A stretch of DNA of 6,185 nt from assembly GCA_015660615.1 (NCBI GenBank), contig DQKQ01000153.1:1-6185 (forward strand), in the 5' to 3' direction. This document shows positions 1-6,185 of the stretch, piece after piece (the first letter of the stretch is position 1; every line of letters starts with the position of its first letter). The translations under genes were made by a program, and so were the position numbers. A model generated the notes under the pieces. It saw only the letters and a list, made by a program, of their open reading frames with translations, was not told the origin of the DNA and did no database searches. This DNA is from Flavobacteriales bacterium (GTDB lineage Bacteria > Bacteroidota > Bacteroidia > Flavobacteriales_D > Sanyastnellaceae).

Positions 1-104
1 ACATGTGTAGAACTGTAGTCAATGTGACAGGTGACGGAACCGTTAGCACGCTAGTGGCCGCAAGTGAAGGCGAGATAGAGAACGCTATAGAACCAGGGTC
101 TTAA
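1..104 (+). CDS. C-terminal end of a dicarboxylate/amino acid:cation symporter (SDF/DAACS family), 5' truncated
   Basis: The frame open from the window edge to TAA at 102-104 encodes 33 full residues beginning MCRTVVNVTGDGTVS and ending in IEPGS. The stretch RT-x-x-NV-x-GD matches the TM8 signature of the glutamate/aspartate transporter family (GltP/GltPh, Pfam SDF), where the Arg and Thr bind substrate and the Asn and Asp bind sodium. The incomplete codon before Met ends in AC, so the conserved Asp two residues before Cys is possible (GAC). The following AASEGEIE resembles the end of TM8 and the short cytoplasmic tail usual for bacterial members. The protein would sit in the inner membrane and import dicarboxylates or acidic amino acids with sodium or protons. 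Only the tail is visible, so the substrate cannot be named. It ends 9 bases before the next start codon, so read-through transcription into the next gene is plausible. Confidence 0.85.
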   Translation, partial: MCRTVVNVTGDGTVSTLVAASEGEIENAIEPGS

Positions 105-113
105 TATAAGAAA

Positions 114-2180
114 ATGACTCGACTTGCTTTATTTTCGATGGTAATATCCTGCACTTTTTCCTGCACTTTTAATCTATTAGCCCAAACCTGTCCTCCTCCC
201 GAATATATCTCCTCTAAAACAAGCAAACTCTTCGAAAAAGCCACAGATTCTAAAAAGAATCGCACTTCTGAGGAAAGGATAGAGATGCTGCGTGAAGTTG
301 TTGATGAGCAGGACGATTTCGGCGCGGCTTACGAAGCCCTCGCAAAGCTTTTATTCAAGAAGGCGAAAGGAGATCTAGAGTTTGCAAGCGAATGTCAGGT
401 CGCAATATCTAAGTGGGGTGAGCTTTGCGAGAATGATAATAATTTCGCTGAGGCGAACTATATGCTCGGGGCAATAGCGTACATTTCTGGGGTGGCCGAT
501 GTTGCGCTGAGTGAATTTGAGCTGTTTATTTCTAAAACTGACGAGGGGTCGAAGAATGGAGAGTTAAAATCCCGCTTGGAACGGAAAAGGCGGGAGGTAT
601 TAAAATTAATACCTGATGTGAGATTTGAAGTTCAGTATTACACTAACCAGGGGAGCTACATTCCCGAACCTATAATATCGATCAGCTTGCCCGAAGACGA
701 GTACCTACCAGCCCTATCTCCAGATGGGAGCAGTCTATTTTTCACTCGTGCGAGAATCATCAAAGCAAGGGGAGATGTGGTTACGAAGAGGGTTGAAGAT
801 TTTATCCAGGCAAGAAGAAGGACGGCTGAAGAAGGCTTCGACAGTGGGGAGTTACTCGACTACCCGTTTAACCAAGGCGATAATTATGGAGGGGTTAGCC
901 TTTCAATCGACAACAGGCTCATTATTATTGCCGCCTCTAACCCCACCCCTAAAAACCCTGAAAACATAGACCTTTTCAAAACAACATACCATGTAGACGG
1001 AAAGGACGATAAAGGGGAGTTCTTCTACTATTGGGGGGATTTAGAGCTTTTAGGATCTCAGATAAACACACCTCAGGGATGGGAGTCTCAACCAACTTTG
1101 AGTGCCAATGGAAAAGAACTCTTTTTTGCTTCTGCGAGAGAGAACTCAACTCTCGACACAGATGGAAACCCTACTATGGATATCTACTCGAGCGTGAAAA
1201 CAGAAAATGGAGATTGGTCACAAGCGGAAAAACTACCACCTCCCATATCTACTGGGGCACAGGAAAAAGCTCCCTTTTTACACCCTGATGGAAGCACCTT
1301 ATATTTCTCGAGCAACAGAACTCCGAGTGGAGGTGGCTACGACCTTTGGGTAACACGAAGAGATTCTTTAGGAAACTGGTCAAACCCCGTAAACTTAGGA
1401 GCCCCGGTAAATACAAGTGGAGACGAACATGGCTTAGTTGTATCTACAAGCGGCACAGAAGCCTTTTTCGCCAGTCGCAGAAAAGGCACCAAGGGACTTG
1501 ATATTTTAAGCTTCCCCATACCCGAAGAATTGAGACCTGAGGCAGTTCAAGTCATTCATGGTGTAGTGAACCCCACTCCACCTTCTAAAGACGTAAGACT
1601 TTCCATTGAATATGTCCAAAGCCGTGAAGTACAAGAAATTGAACTTAACTATGATGATGGATCATTCGCTACTGTTATCAAAGTAAACCGAGGTGAAGAT
1701 GTAATCCTTCATGTCGAAGGTGAGGAACTTGCATTTGAAGCTGTAGTAGTCCATTTAGCTGAAAAAGAGGGGGCTATCCTAAAAAAAATAGAGGATATCA
1801 CTCCTGTTATCGAGCTACGTGCTCAAAATGCAATCGAAGAAGATGCCTTCGAACTTAAAGACGTTCAATTTGAGACTAATAAAAGCGAGATAACCTACAC
1901 TACTAGACTCATCCTCAAAGCATTTACAGAATACCTACTTACACACGAAAAATACTCAATCAGCATAATAGGCCACACTGACAACGTTGGTTCAGCTCAA
2001 GCCAACTTACAACTTAGCCGTGACAGAGCGGAGGCCGTTCTGCATTGCTTTATTGAATACGGTGTGGCAGCCTCAAGGTTAGACGCCAATGGATATGGCG
2101 AATCATTCCCAAAAGCATCAAACAATGACAAAGCCGGAAGGGCTGTGAATAGAAGGACAGAGTTTAGGGTTAGGGATTAG
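114..2180 (+). CDS. OmpA-family envelope protein with TPR, PD40 beta-propeller and peptidoglycan-binding domains (PorE-like)
   Basis: This 688-residue exported protein starts with a signal peptide of about 23 residues (likely cleavage NLLA|Q24). A VISC sequence at 10-13 could also be read as a short lipobox. TPR-like helices fill about 30-165. A PD40/WD40-like propeller follows, with blade motifs near 198 (LPALSPDGSSLFF), 262, 325 (SQPTLSANGKELFF), 385 (KAPFLHPDGSTLYFSSNR) and 438, giving five blades. A small beta-rich domain covers about 478-565 and may be carboxypeptidase-regulatory-like. An OmpA_C domain covers 578-688, with GHTDNVG at 620-626, LSRDRA at 634-639, GYGE at 660-663 and NRRTEF at 679-684. 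Asp623 and Arg638 sit 15 residues apart, as do the peptidoglycan-binding Asp and Arg of Acinetobacter OmpA. The order TPR-propeller-CRD-OmpA is that of PorE of the type IX secretion system, but Bacteroidota carry several such paralogues, so function is inferred. It probably links peptidoglycan to an outer-membrane complex. The start has only an A-rich leader (taagaaa), normal for this phylum. Confidence 0.9.
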   Translation: MTRLALFSMVISCTFSCTFNLLAQTCPPPEYISSKTSKLFEKATDSKKNRTSEERIEMLREVVDEQDDFGAAYEALAKLLFKKAKGDLEFASECQVAISKWGELCENDNNFAEANYMLGAIAYISGVADVALSEFELFISKTDEGSKNGELKSRLERKRREVLKLIPDVRFEVQYYTNQGSYIPEPIISISLPEDEYLPALSPDGSSLFFTRARIIKARGDVVTKRVEDFIQARRRTAEEGFDSGELLDYPFNQGDNYGGVSLSIDNRLIIIAASNPTPKNPENIDLFKTTYHVDGKDDKGEFFYYWGDLELLGSQINTPQGWESQPTLSANGKELFFASARENSTLDTDGNPTMDIYSSVKTENGDWSQAEKLPPPISTGAQEKAPFLHPDGSTLYFSSNRTPSGGGYDLWVTRRDSLGNWSNPVNLGAPVNTSGDEHGLVVSTSGTEAFFASRRKGTKGLDILSFPIPEELRPEAVQVIHGVVNPTPPSKDVRLSIEYVQSREVQEIELNYDDGSFATVIKVNRGEDVILHVEGEELAFEAVVVHLAEKEGAILKKIEDITPVIELRAQNAIEEDAFELKDVQFETNKSEITYTTRLILKAFTEYLLTHEKYSISIIGHTDNVGSAQANLQLSRDRAEAVLHCFIEYGVAASRLDANGYGESFPKASNNDKAGRAVNRRTEFRVRD

Positions 2181-2302
2181 AGGGCGGCCTATATCTAACA
2201 CGATTCACACACAAAAATTCGTTAAGAACATCAGAGGCACAGCATCCATAAAACAATATGCAGGAGGTATTTTCGTATGATATAGAGCTACATAATCCCG
2301 TC
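2181..2302 (+). other. Spacer between the OmpA/PD40 gene and the TPR gene
   Basis: The spacer is 77 bases long if the next gene starts at 2258 and 122 bases if it starts at 2303. I see no convincing hairpin followed by a T-run, and no complete Bacteroidota promoter (TTG about 20 bases upstream of TAnnTTTG). The sequence TATTTTCG at 2269-2276 is one base off the -7 consensus but has no TTG at the right distance. The region also holds a strong Shine-Dalgarno-like motif, listed separately. The gene downstream may therefore be co-transcribed with the gene upstream, or use a promoter too weak to recognise by eye. Confidence 0.5.
2262..2268 (+). promoter_or_regulatory. Perfect Shine-Dalgarno-like motif AGGAGGT in front of a two-codon reading frame
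   Basis: AGGAGGT is fully complementary to the usual 16S rRNA 3' end. It lies 8 bases before ATG at 2277-2279, an ideal spacing, yet that ATG opens only ATG-ATA-TAG (2277-2285). The motif lies inside the first codons of the 2258 alternative start and 34 bases ahead of the preferred 2303 start, too far to serve the latter directly. Most Bacteroidota genes lack such motifs. It may be chance, a regulatory stalling or reinitiation element, or a relic of a moved start codon. The sequence match is certain; any function is not. Confidence 0.4.
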
Positions 2303-5300
2303 ATGCATAGCAAACTTATTACATCCCGTCAGATATACACACTCACATTAGCAATAGCATTGAGCTGTGGGGCAATCTTAGTTCCGGCTTTAGAAGTTAA
2401 ATCTCAACTTACTCATGACTTGGAGGAGAAGGAAAGGGTTTGGTCTAAAGCAAATGACGCTTTCAAGAAAAAGCAATTTGGATTAGCCATGAAGAACTTC
2501 GGGGACTTTATGGAGTTCGAAGCCGACGTGAAATCAGAAAGATTCGTGGAGTCTGTATACCTAGAAGCTATATGCGCGTTAAACCTATATCACAAGGATG
2601 CAGAATTCAGGATTGACGAATTTATCACTGCATACCCCGAAAGCCCTTACGTGCTTGAAGCTCTATTCGCGATAGCTGACCACCACTACAAACGTAGACA
2701 TTACGGGAAGGCAGCAGAAGCATTCAATAAAGTAGATTTAAGACAACTCAGCACGGATAAGAAGCGTGAACTCCAGTTTAAAAGGGGGCACAGCTTCTTC
2801 GAGAAAGAAAATTTCGAAGCTGCTAGATACGATTTATTTGATGTGATGAAAAGTAAGGGTACATTCCACTCTGCTGCAACATACTACTTCAGTCATATTG
2901 CTTATTTGAATGATAACCCTAAGGTGGCACTGGATGGATTTTACAATATAGCTGACGATCCTGATTTTGTGAGCGTTGTTCCTATTTACATCGCTCAATC
3001 TTTGCACGCCAGCTCTCAATTTACCCAGCTGCAATCTTACGGGCCTCCCCTCCTAGATGAGTCTGCGGGGCTTGAGGATGAGGAAAGGGTAGAAATCGCC
3101 AGACTTGTAGGTGATGCGTTTTACAAAGACCAAGATTTCACAAATGCATCACCTTACTTGGAGATGGCTTGGGAAGGGACTCGGGGTCCAGGTCGCAAAC
3201 CTGAATTCGCTTACGAAGTGGGTTACACTCGTTACCGAATGGGTGCTTGGAGAGATGCGCTGGATGTGCTGGCTTTAACAGCTCGCAAAGACAATAAACT
3301 TGGACAGAACGCAACGTATCACATGGCGGATTGTTATATCCAGTTAGGCCAAAAAGATAAAGCCCGAAGCGCCTTCGGACGTGCTGCCGCCAAAGAATTC
3401 GATATTGAGATCATGGAGGACGCATTGTTTAGTTACGCTAAACTCGCCTTCGAATTGTCGTACAATCCGTTAGATGACGCTATCACAGCATTCCAAAGAT
3501 ATCTCGATAAATATCCCAATTCTATCCGTAGAGATGAAGCTTATAGATTTCTTATAGAAGTTTATTTAGTAAGTCGAGATTACGACAGAGCGCTCGAAGC
3601 GCTCGATAAAATTCAAGACAAAGACGCTACTATACAAAGTTCATATCAACTTCTTGCATATAATCGCGGAGTAGAACTTTACCAAGGAGGTAAGTACACC
3701 GCCGCCGTTCCGTATTTTGACAAGGTTCGCACATACCCTATCGACGCTCAATTAGCAGCGGAGTCGTTTTATTGGCAAGGAGAATGCTATTTCGCTTCAA
3801 GAGATTACACAAACGCAACATTATCTTATTCAAAGTTTTCTACCGCTCCAGGTGGATACTCGAGCGATTTTTACCCAGCTGCAGATTACGCCAGAGGTTA
3901 CTCATTATTTAAGCGTAAGAAATATTCAGACGCTCTATCAGCTTTCCGATCTTACCTCGAAGCTCATCCTGAAGATGCGCCTAAAAGAGTATTAGATGCT
4001 GAGCTTAGAACTGCTGACTGCTTTTATGCAAAGAAAGAATTCGACCGAGCAGTCACATATTATGATAAATGCCTTGTAAATAAACACGCTGTAAACATAG
4101 ATTACATTTTATACCAAAGGGCTATGTCAATCAGTCTCAGCGACTACACTGATGCACTCACCACTCAAATACAAGTACTAGACAGACTGCTGGAAGAATA
4201 CCCTAACTCTCGTTTTGTTGTTGACGCCCTTTACGAAAGCGCCCGAACCTTAATCGAGCTAGATGAATTAGATGATGCTAACACACGACTTAACGAACTT
4301 CTTTCATCTCACCCACGTAATCCGAGAACAAAAGAAGCTCTTGTTGACCTCTGTCTTATTGGTATAAAGCAAGACAGACCTGACGATGTACTTGCTACTT
4401 GGGATAAAATCCGCACTACCTATGGCAACGACCCTGTTGCCGCAGATGCATACAACATAGTAGAGCCTTTGTTAATTGAGAGGGGTCTATTAGACAACCT
4501 ACCGCCCGCTGTGGGATTGACTGGAGAAGATATAGAAAGCCGACTCTACGAGGCTGCCGTGTCTCTTGCTCTTGAGGAAAACTACTCAAAAGCTCTCCCT
4601 CGTTTAGAAGAGTACTTAAGGCAGTATGAAAATGGCAACCACCTTGACGAGGCACATTTCTACCTTGCGGCTTGCTTAACGAATGCAGGAGATAAAACCG
4701 GAGCGCTCCTTTCTTACGAGAAGGTAATCGCCCTACCCCCGGGTGATTTTACTGAAGCGGCGGCAATCGCTGCGGCTACTCTGGCTTGGAATGAGGGGGA
4801 TTACCCTCGAGCACTTAATCACTACCGACTCCTCGCTGACATCTCAAGTATTAAATCGAATAAGTTAGAGTCTTCTATAGGCCAAATGAGATGCTACTAC
4901 CTCCTTGATCAACCCGCTCAAGCATTCACATTTGCCAACTCTGTATACACCGATCCGGGAACACCAGAGTCAATTAAGAGAACAGCTGCATTGTGGCTAG
5001 GTCGTATTCATTACGACTCTAACGAGCTTGATCAAGCCCTTGGATTTTTCGAATCAACAGTTAAGTTCGGTGGAGAAGTCGGAGCAGAATCTCAGTTTAT
5101 GATTTCTCGAATTTTATTCGAAAAAGCTGAATACGAAAAAGCCGAGCAAAACATCTTTACCCTTGTCAGCGACTACTCCTCTTACGATGAGTGGAAATTC
5201 AAAGGGTTCTTACTCCTTGTTCATACTTACATAGGTTTAGACGACCTTTTCCAAGCTCGAGCAACAGCAGAAAGTATATTAGAAAACGTAAATGACGAGT

Positions 5301-5416
5301 GGGTCCAAAACGCATGTACCGATCTCATGCTCGAAATCGAGACACTCGAAGAAGGGGAACCTAATGGAACTGACCTAATCGAATCTGGCACCTTAATCGA
5401 CAACGACGAGAAATAA
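2303..5416 (+). CDS. Large periplasmic tetratricopeptide-repeat (TPR) protein, partner of the downstream barrel
   Basis: From ATG 2303 the protein has 1037 residues. This start gives a compact signal peptide: basic n-region MHSKLITSR, hydrophobic core to about 28, and cleavage near VPA29 or KS34|Q35. The alternative ATG at 2258 adds 15 residues including acids and would bury the signal, although its leader (cataaaacaat) is A-rich as this phylum likes. The mature protein is a nearly continuous solenoid of TPR or Sel1-like helix pairs from about 46 to 1000, with repeated patterns such as A-x-x-x-Y-x-x-x-x-Y-x-x-A and YPNS. A non-repeat linker at about 727-745 (GLLDNLPPAVGLTGEDIES) separates a long N-terminal solenoid from a shorter C-terminal one. 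A conserved-looking segment follows at about 960-985 (SYDEWKFKGFLLLVHTYIG), then an acidic tail of about 25 residues. Such roughly 1000-residue TPR proteins recur in Bacteroidota directly upstream of a plug-less barrel gene, which also happens here with a one-base overlap. The likely role is protein-binding scaffold in the periplasm. The partner is inferred and there is no sign of enzymatic activity. Confidence 0.88.
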   Translation: MHSKLITSRQIYTLTLAIALSCGAILVPALEVKSQLTHDLEEKERVWSKANDAFKKKQFGLAMKNFGDFMEFEADVKSERFVESVYLEAICALNLYHKDAEFRIDEFITAYPESPYVLEALFAIADHHYKRRHYGKAAEAFNKVDLRQLSTDKKRELQFKRGHSFFEKENFEAARYDLFDVMKSKGTFHSAATYYFSHIAYLNDNPKVALDGFYNIADDPDFVSVVPIYIAQSLHASSQFTQLQSYGPPLLDESAGLEDEERVEIARLVGDAFYKDQDFTNASPYLEMAWEGTRGPGRKPEFAYEVGYTRYRMGAWRDALDVLALTARKDNKLGQNATYHMADCYIQLGQKDKARSAFGRAAAKEFDIEIMEDALFSYAKLAFELSYNPLDDAITAFQRYLDKYPNSIRRDEAYRFLIEVYLVSRDYDRALEALDKIQDKDATIQSSYQLLAYNRGVELYQGGKYTAAVPYFDKVRTYPIDAQLAAESFYWQGECYFASRDYTNATLSYSKFSTAPGGYSSDFYPAADYARGYSLFKRKKYSDALSAFRSYLEAHPEDAPKRVLDAELRTADCFYAKKEFDRAVTYYDKCLVNKHAVNIDYILYQRAMSISLSDYTDALTTQIQVLDRLLEEYPNSRFVVDALYESARTLIELDELDDANTRLNELLSSHPRNPRTKEALVDLCLIGIKQDRPDDVLATWDKIRTTYGNDPVAADAYNIVEPLLIERGLLDNLPPAVGLTGEDIESRLYEAAVSLALEENYSKALPRLEEYLRQYENGNHLDEAHFYLAACLTNAGDKTGALLSYEKVIALPPGDFTEAAAIAAATLAWNEGDYPRALNHYRLLADISSIKSNKLESSIGQMRCYYLLDQPAQAFTFANSVYTDPGTPESIKRTAALWLGRIHYDSNELDQALGFFESTVKFGGEVGAESQFMISRILFEKAEYEKAEQNIFTLVSDYSSYDEWKFKGFLLLVHTYIGLDDLFQARATAESILENVNDEWVQNACTDLMLEIETLEEGEPNGTDLIESGTLIDNDEK

Positions 5417-5418
5417 TG
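5414..5418 (+). promoter_or_regulatory. TAATG stop-start overlap (translational coupling)
   Basis: The TAA stop of the TPR gene (5414-5416) and the ATG of the barrel gene (5416-5418) share one base. The upstream bases (aacgacgagaaa) hold no strong ribosome-binding motif beyond a GAG. The barrel is therefore probably translated by ribosomes terminating on the TPR gene, which would keep the two products in fixed proportion. The overlap is seen directly; coupling is inferred. Confidence 0.75.
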
Positions 5419-6185
5419 AATAACATTTCACTCCAAACACTCTCATTAGCCGTAATCGCATCGACTTTATTAAGCACTGTCTCTATCGCACAAGAATCTT
5501 CGGACTCTTTAAAAATGGACGTCACATTTGTGGGCGAAAGAGAAATGATTGTGAAGGACGCTTTGAAACTTCAAAGTTGGCCTGAACTAAGGAAACTAGA
5601 GTCTAGTAAAAGGGAGTTTTCATATAGATTACTTGCTAAGAGGATGAACGTAGCCCCTGTTTGGACAATGTTAGAGCCCGTCAGGTTAAGAGTTGACGCT
5701 CCACTTGCAAGACTTTACCGCGGATACGCACGGGCAGGCTACGGGCTGTACAACACCCCCCTACTCGAGCTAAGTATGACTGACCTAAGATCCCGAGAAG
5801 GAACATGGGGATTTCAAGCCTCTCACTTTGCTACGGACGCTCCATCTGATTTTGTTGACGAGAGATTCCAGAATAGCAATGGCGGGGTTTGGCTCAGTCG
5901 ATTTATAGGCAAAGAACGTGTTGACTTAACGGCTAACGTTTCAAGGGACAACATTGTATTTTACGGAAATGCTATTTCTGACACGCTTGCTCCAGATATA
6001 ACTATGAATACTCACGAGCGTTATTTAAGCTTTGGAGCGGAGATGGCTTTTAAGAGTCACCATAGGGATAGCACTGCATTAAATCATGAGGTAGAGATTG
6101 GTTGGTCTCAATTGAGAGATTTATCAGGAACCATTGAAAACAATTTCGATGGTTCGTTTGAAGCTGGTAAATTTGTGGGAAACGA
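5416..6185 (+). CDS. TonB-dependent-receptor-like outer-membrane beta-barrel protein lacking a visible plug, 3' truncated
   Basis: ATG at 5416-5418 shares its A with the stop of the preceding gene (TAATG). The frame is open to the window end, giving 256 complete residues. A clean signal peptide is present: MNNISLQTLS, then a hydrophobic core, with cleavage SIA25|Q26. A short segment with VKDALKLQSWPEL at about 47-59 follows, then the family-like block PLARLYRGYARAGYGLYNTPLLEL at 96-119. After it come alternating polar and hydrophobic strands typical of outer-membrane barrels (for example GTWGFQASHFA, VDLTANVSRDNIVFYG, RYLSFGAEMAF). I recall this LYRG..KAGFGNY.TP.GEL pattern from Bacteroidota proteins labelled TonB-dependent receptor that lack the N-terminal plug. 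The roughly 70 residues between signal and barrel are too few for a standard plug. The protein should sit in the outer membrane and work with the TPR protein. Substrate and role are unknown. The C-terminus is outside the window. Confidence 0.82.
   Translation, partial: MNNISLQTLSLAVIASTLLSTVSIAQESSDSLKMDVTFVGEREMIVKDALKLQSWPELRKLESSKREFSYRLLAKRMNVAPVWTMLEPVRLRVDAPLARLYRGYARAGYGLYNTPLLELSMTDLRSREGTWGFQASHFATDAPSDFVDERFQNSNGGVWLSRFIGKERVDLTANVSRDNIVFYGNAISDTLAPDITMNTHERYLSFGAEMAFKSHHRDSTALNHEVEIGWSQLRDLSGTIENNFDGSFEAGKFVGN

Noticed and set aside
724..1519. Shorter reading frames inside the OmpA/PD40 gene, including one on the minus strand at 1337-1519
   Set aside because: They overlap a gene with clear domain motifs, lack recognisable protein features and behave as shadow frames.
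2163..2180. Telomere-like TTTAGGGTTAGGGATTAG at the end of the OmpA gene
   Set aside because: It encodes the last residues FRVRD and the stop codon in frame with the conserved OmpA C-terminus. Two imperfect units inside coding sequence are best explained by chance codon choice.
2269..2276. TATTTTCG as a Bacteroidota -7 promoter element for the TPR gene
   Set aside because: It misses one consensus base (TAnnTTTG) and there is no TTG at the expected upstream distance. It also overlaps the region of the SD-like motif, so it cannot be supported as a promoter.
3364..3378. Perfect 6-base stem CCGAAG-CGC-CTTCGG that could form a hairpin
   Set aside because: It lies in the middle of the TPR coding sequence, has a 3-base loop and no following T-run. 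There is no context for a terminator or regulatory element.
3590..3606. Tandem direct repeat of GCGCTCGA with a 9-base period
   Set aside because: It encodes part of an ordinary TPR helix (RALEALD). The repeat follows from the repeated Ala-Leu pair and is too short to be a mobile or recombination site.
2834..4655. Minus-strand reading frames at 2834-3034 and 4416-4655 opposite the TPR gene
   Set aside because: They have no recognisable domains or start signals and lie wholly antisense to a well-supported TPR coding region.

Overview
The window holds four genes, all on the + strand, packed head to tail with almost no spare DNA. The protein families point to a Bacteroidota organism, most likely a marine or Flavobacteriales-like lineage. 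The evidence is an OmpA-family protein with a PD40 propeller, a periplasmic TPR protein of about 1000 residues, and the outer-membrane barrel gene that typically follows such a TPR gene in this phylum. The moderate to low GC content and the weak, A-rich sequence before the first start codon also fit. The lineage below phylum is an inference from memory of these families.

Layout: (1) Positions 1-104 are the last codons of a sodium:dicarboxylate/amino-acid symporter, recognised from the substrate- and sodium-binding helix that survives. (2) After a 9-base gap, 114-2180 encodes an exported protein with N-terminal TPR-like helices, a five-bladed PD40 propeller, a small beta domain and a C-terminal OmpA-type peptidoglycan-binding domain. 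This is the domain order of PorE, a type IX secretion component. (3) After a short spacer with no clear promoter or terminator, a large secreted TPR solenoid protein runs to 5416. Its best start is 2303, with an alternative at 2258. (4) Its stop codon overlaps the start of the last gene (TAATG at 5414-5418). That gene encodes the N-terminal 256 residues of an outer-membrane beta-barrel protein resembling a TonB-dependent receptor without a recognisable plug, and it is cut by the window end.

The last three genes form a cell-envelope set: a peptidoglycan-anchored outer-membrane-associated protein, a periplasmic scaffold of helical repeats, and an outer-membrane barrel. The TPR and barrel genes are almost certainly translationally coupled and probably work as a pair. 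Whether the OmpA/PD40 gene belongs to the same functional unit is less certain. No RNA genes, mobile elements, CRISPR arrays or long repeats were seen, and there is no gene-free stretch longer than about 120 bases.
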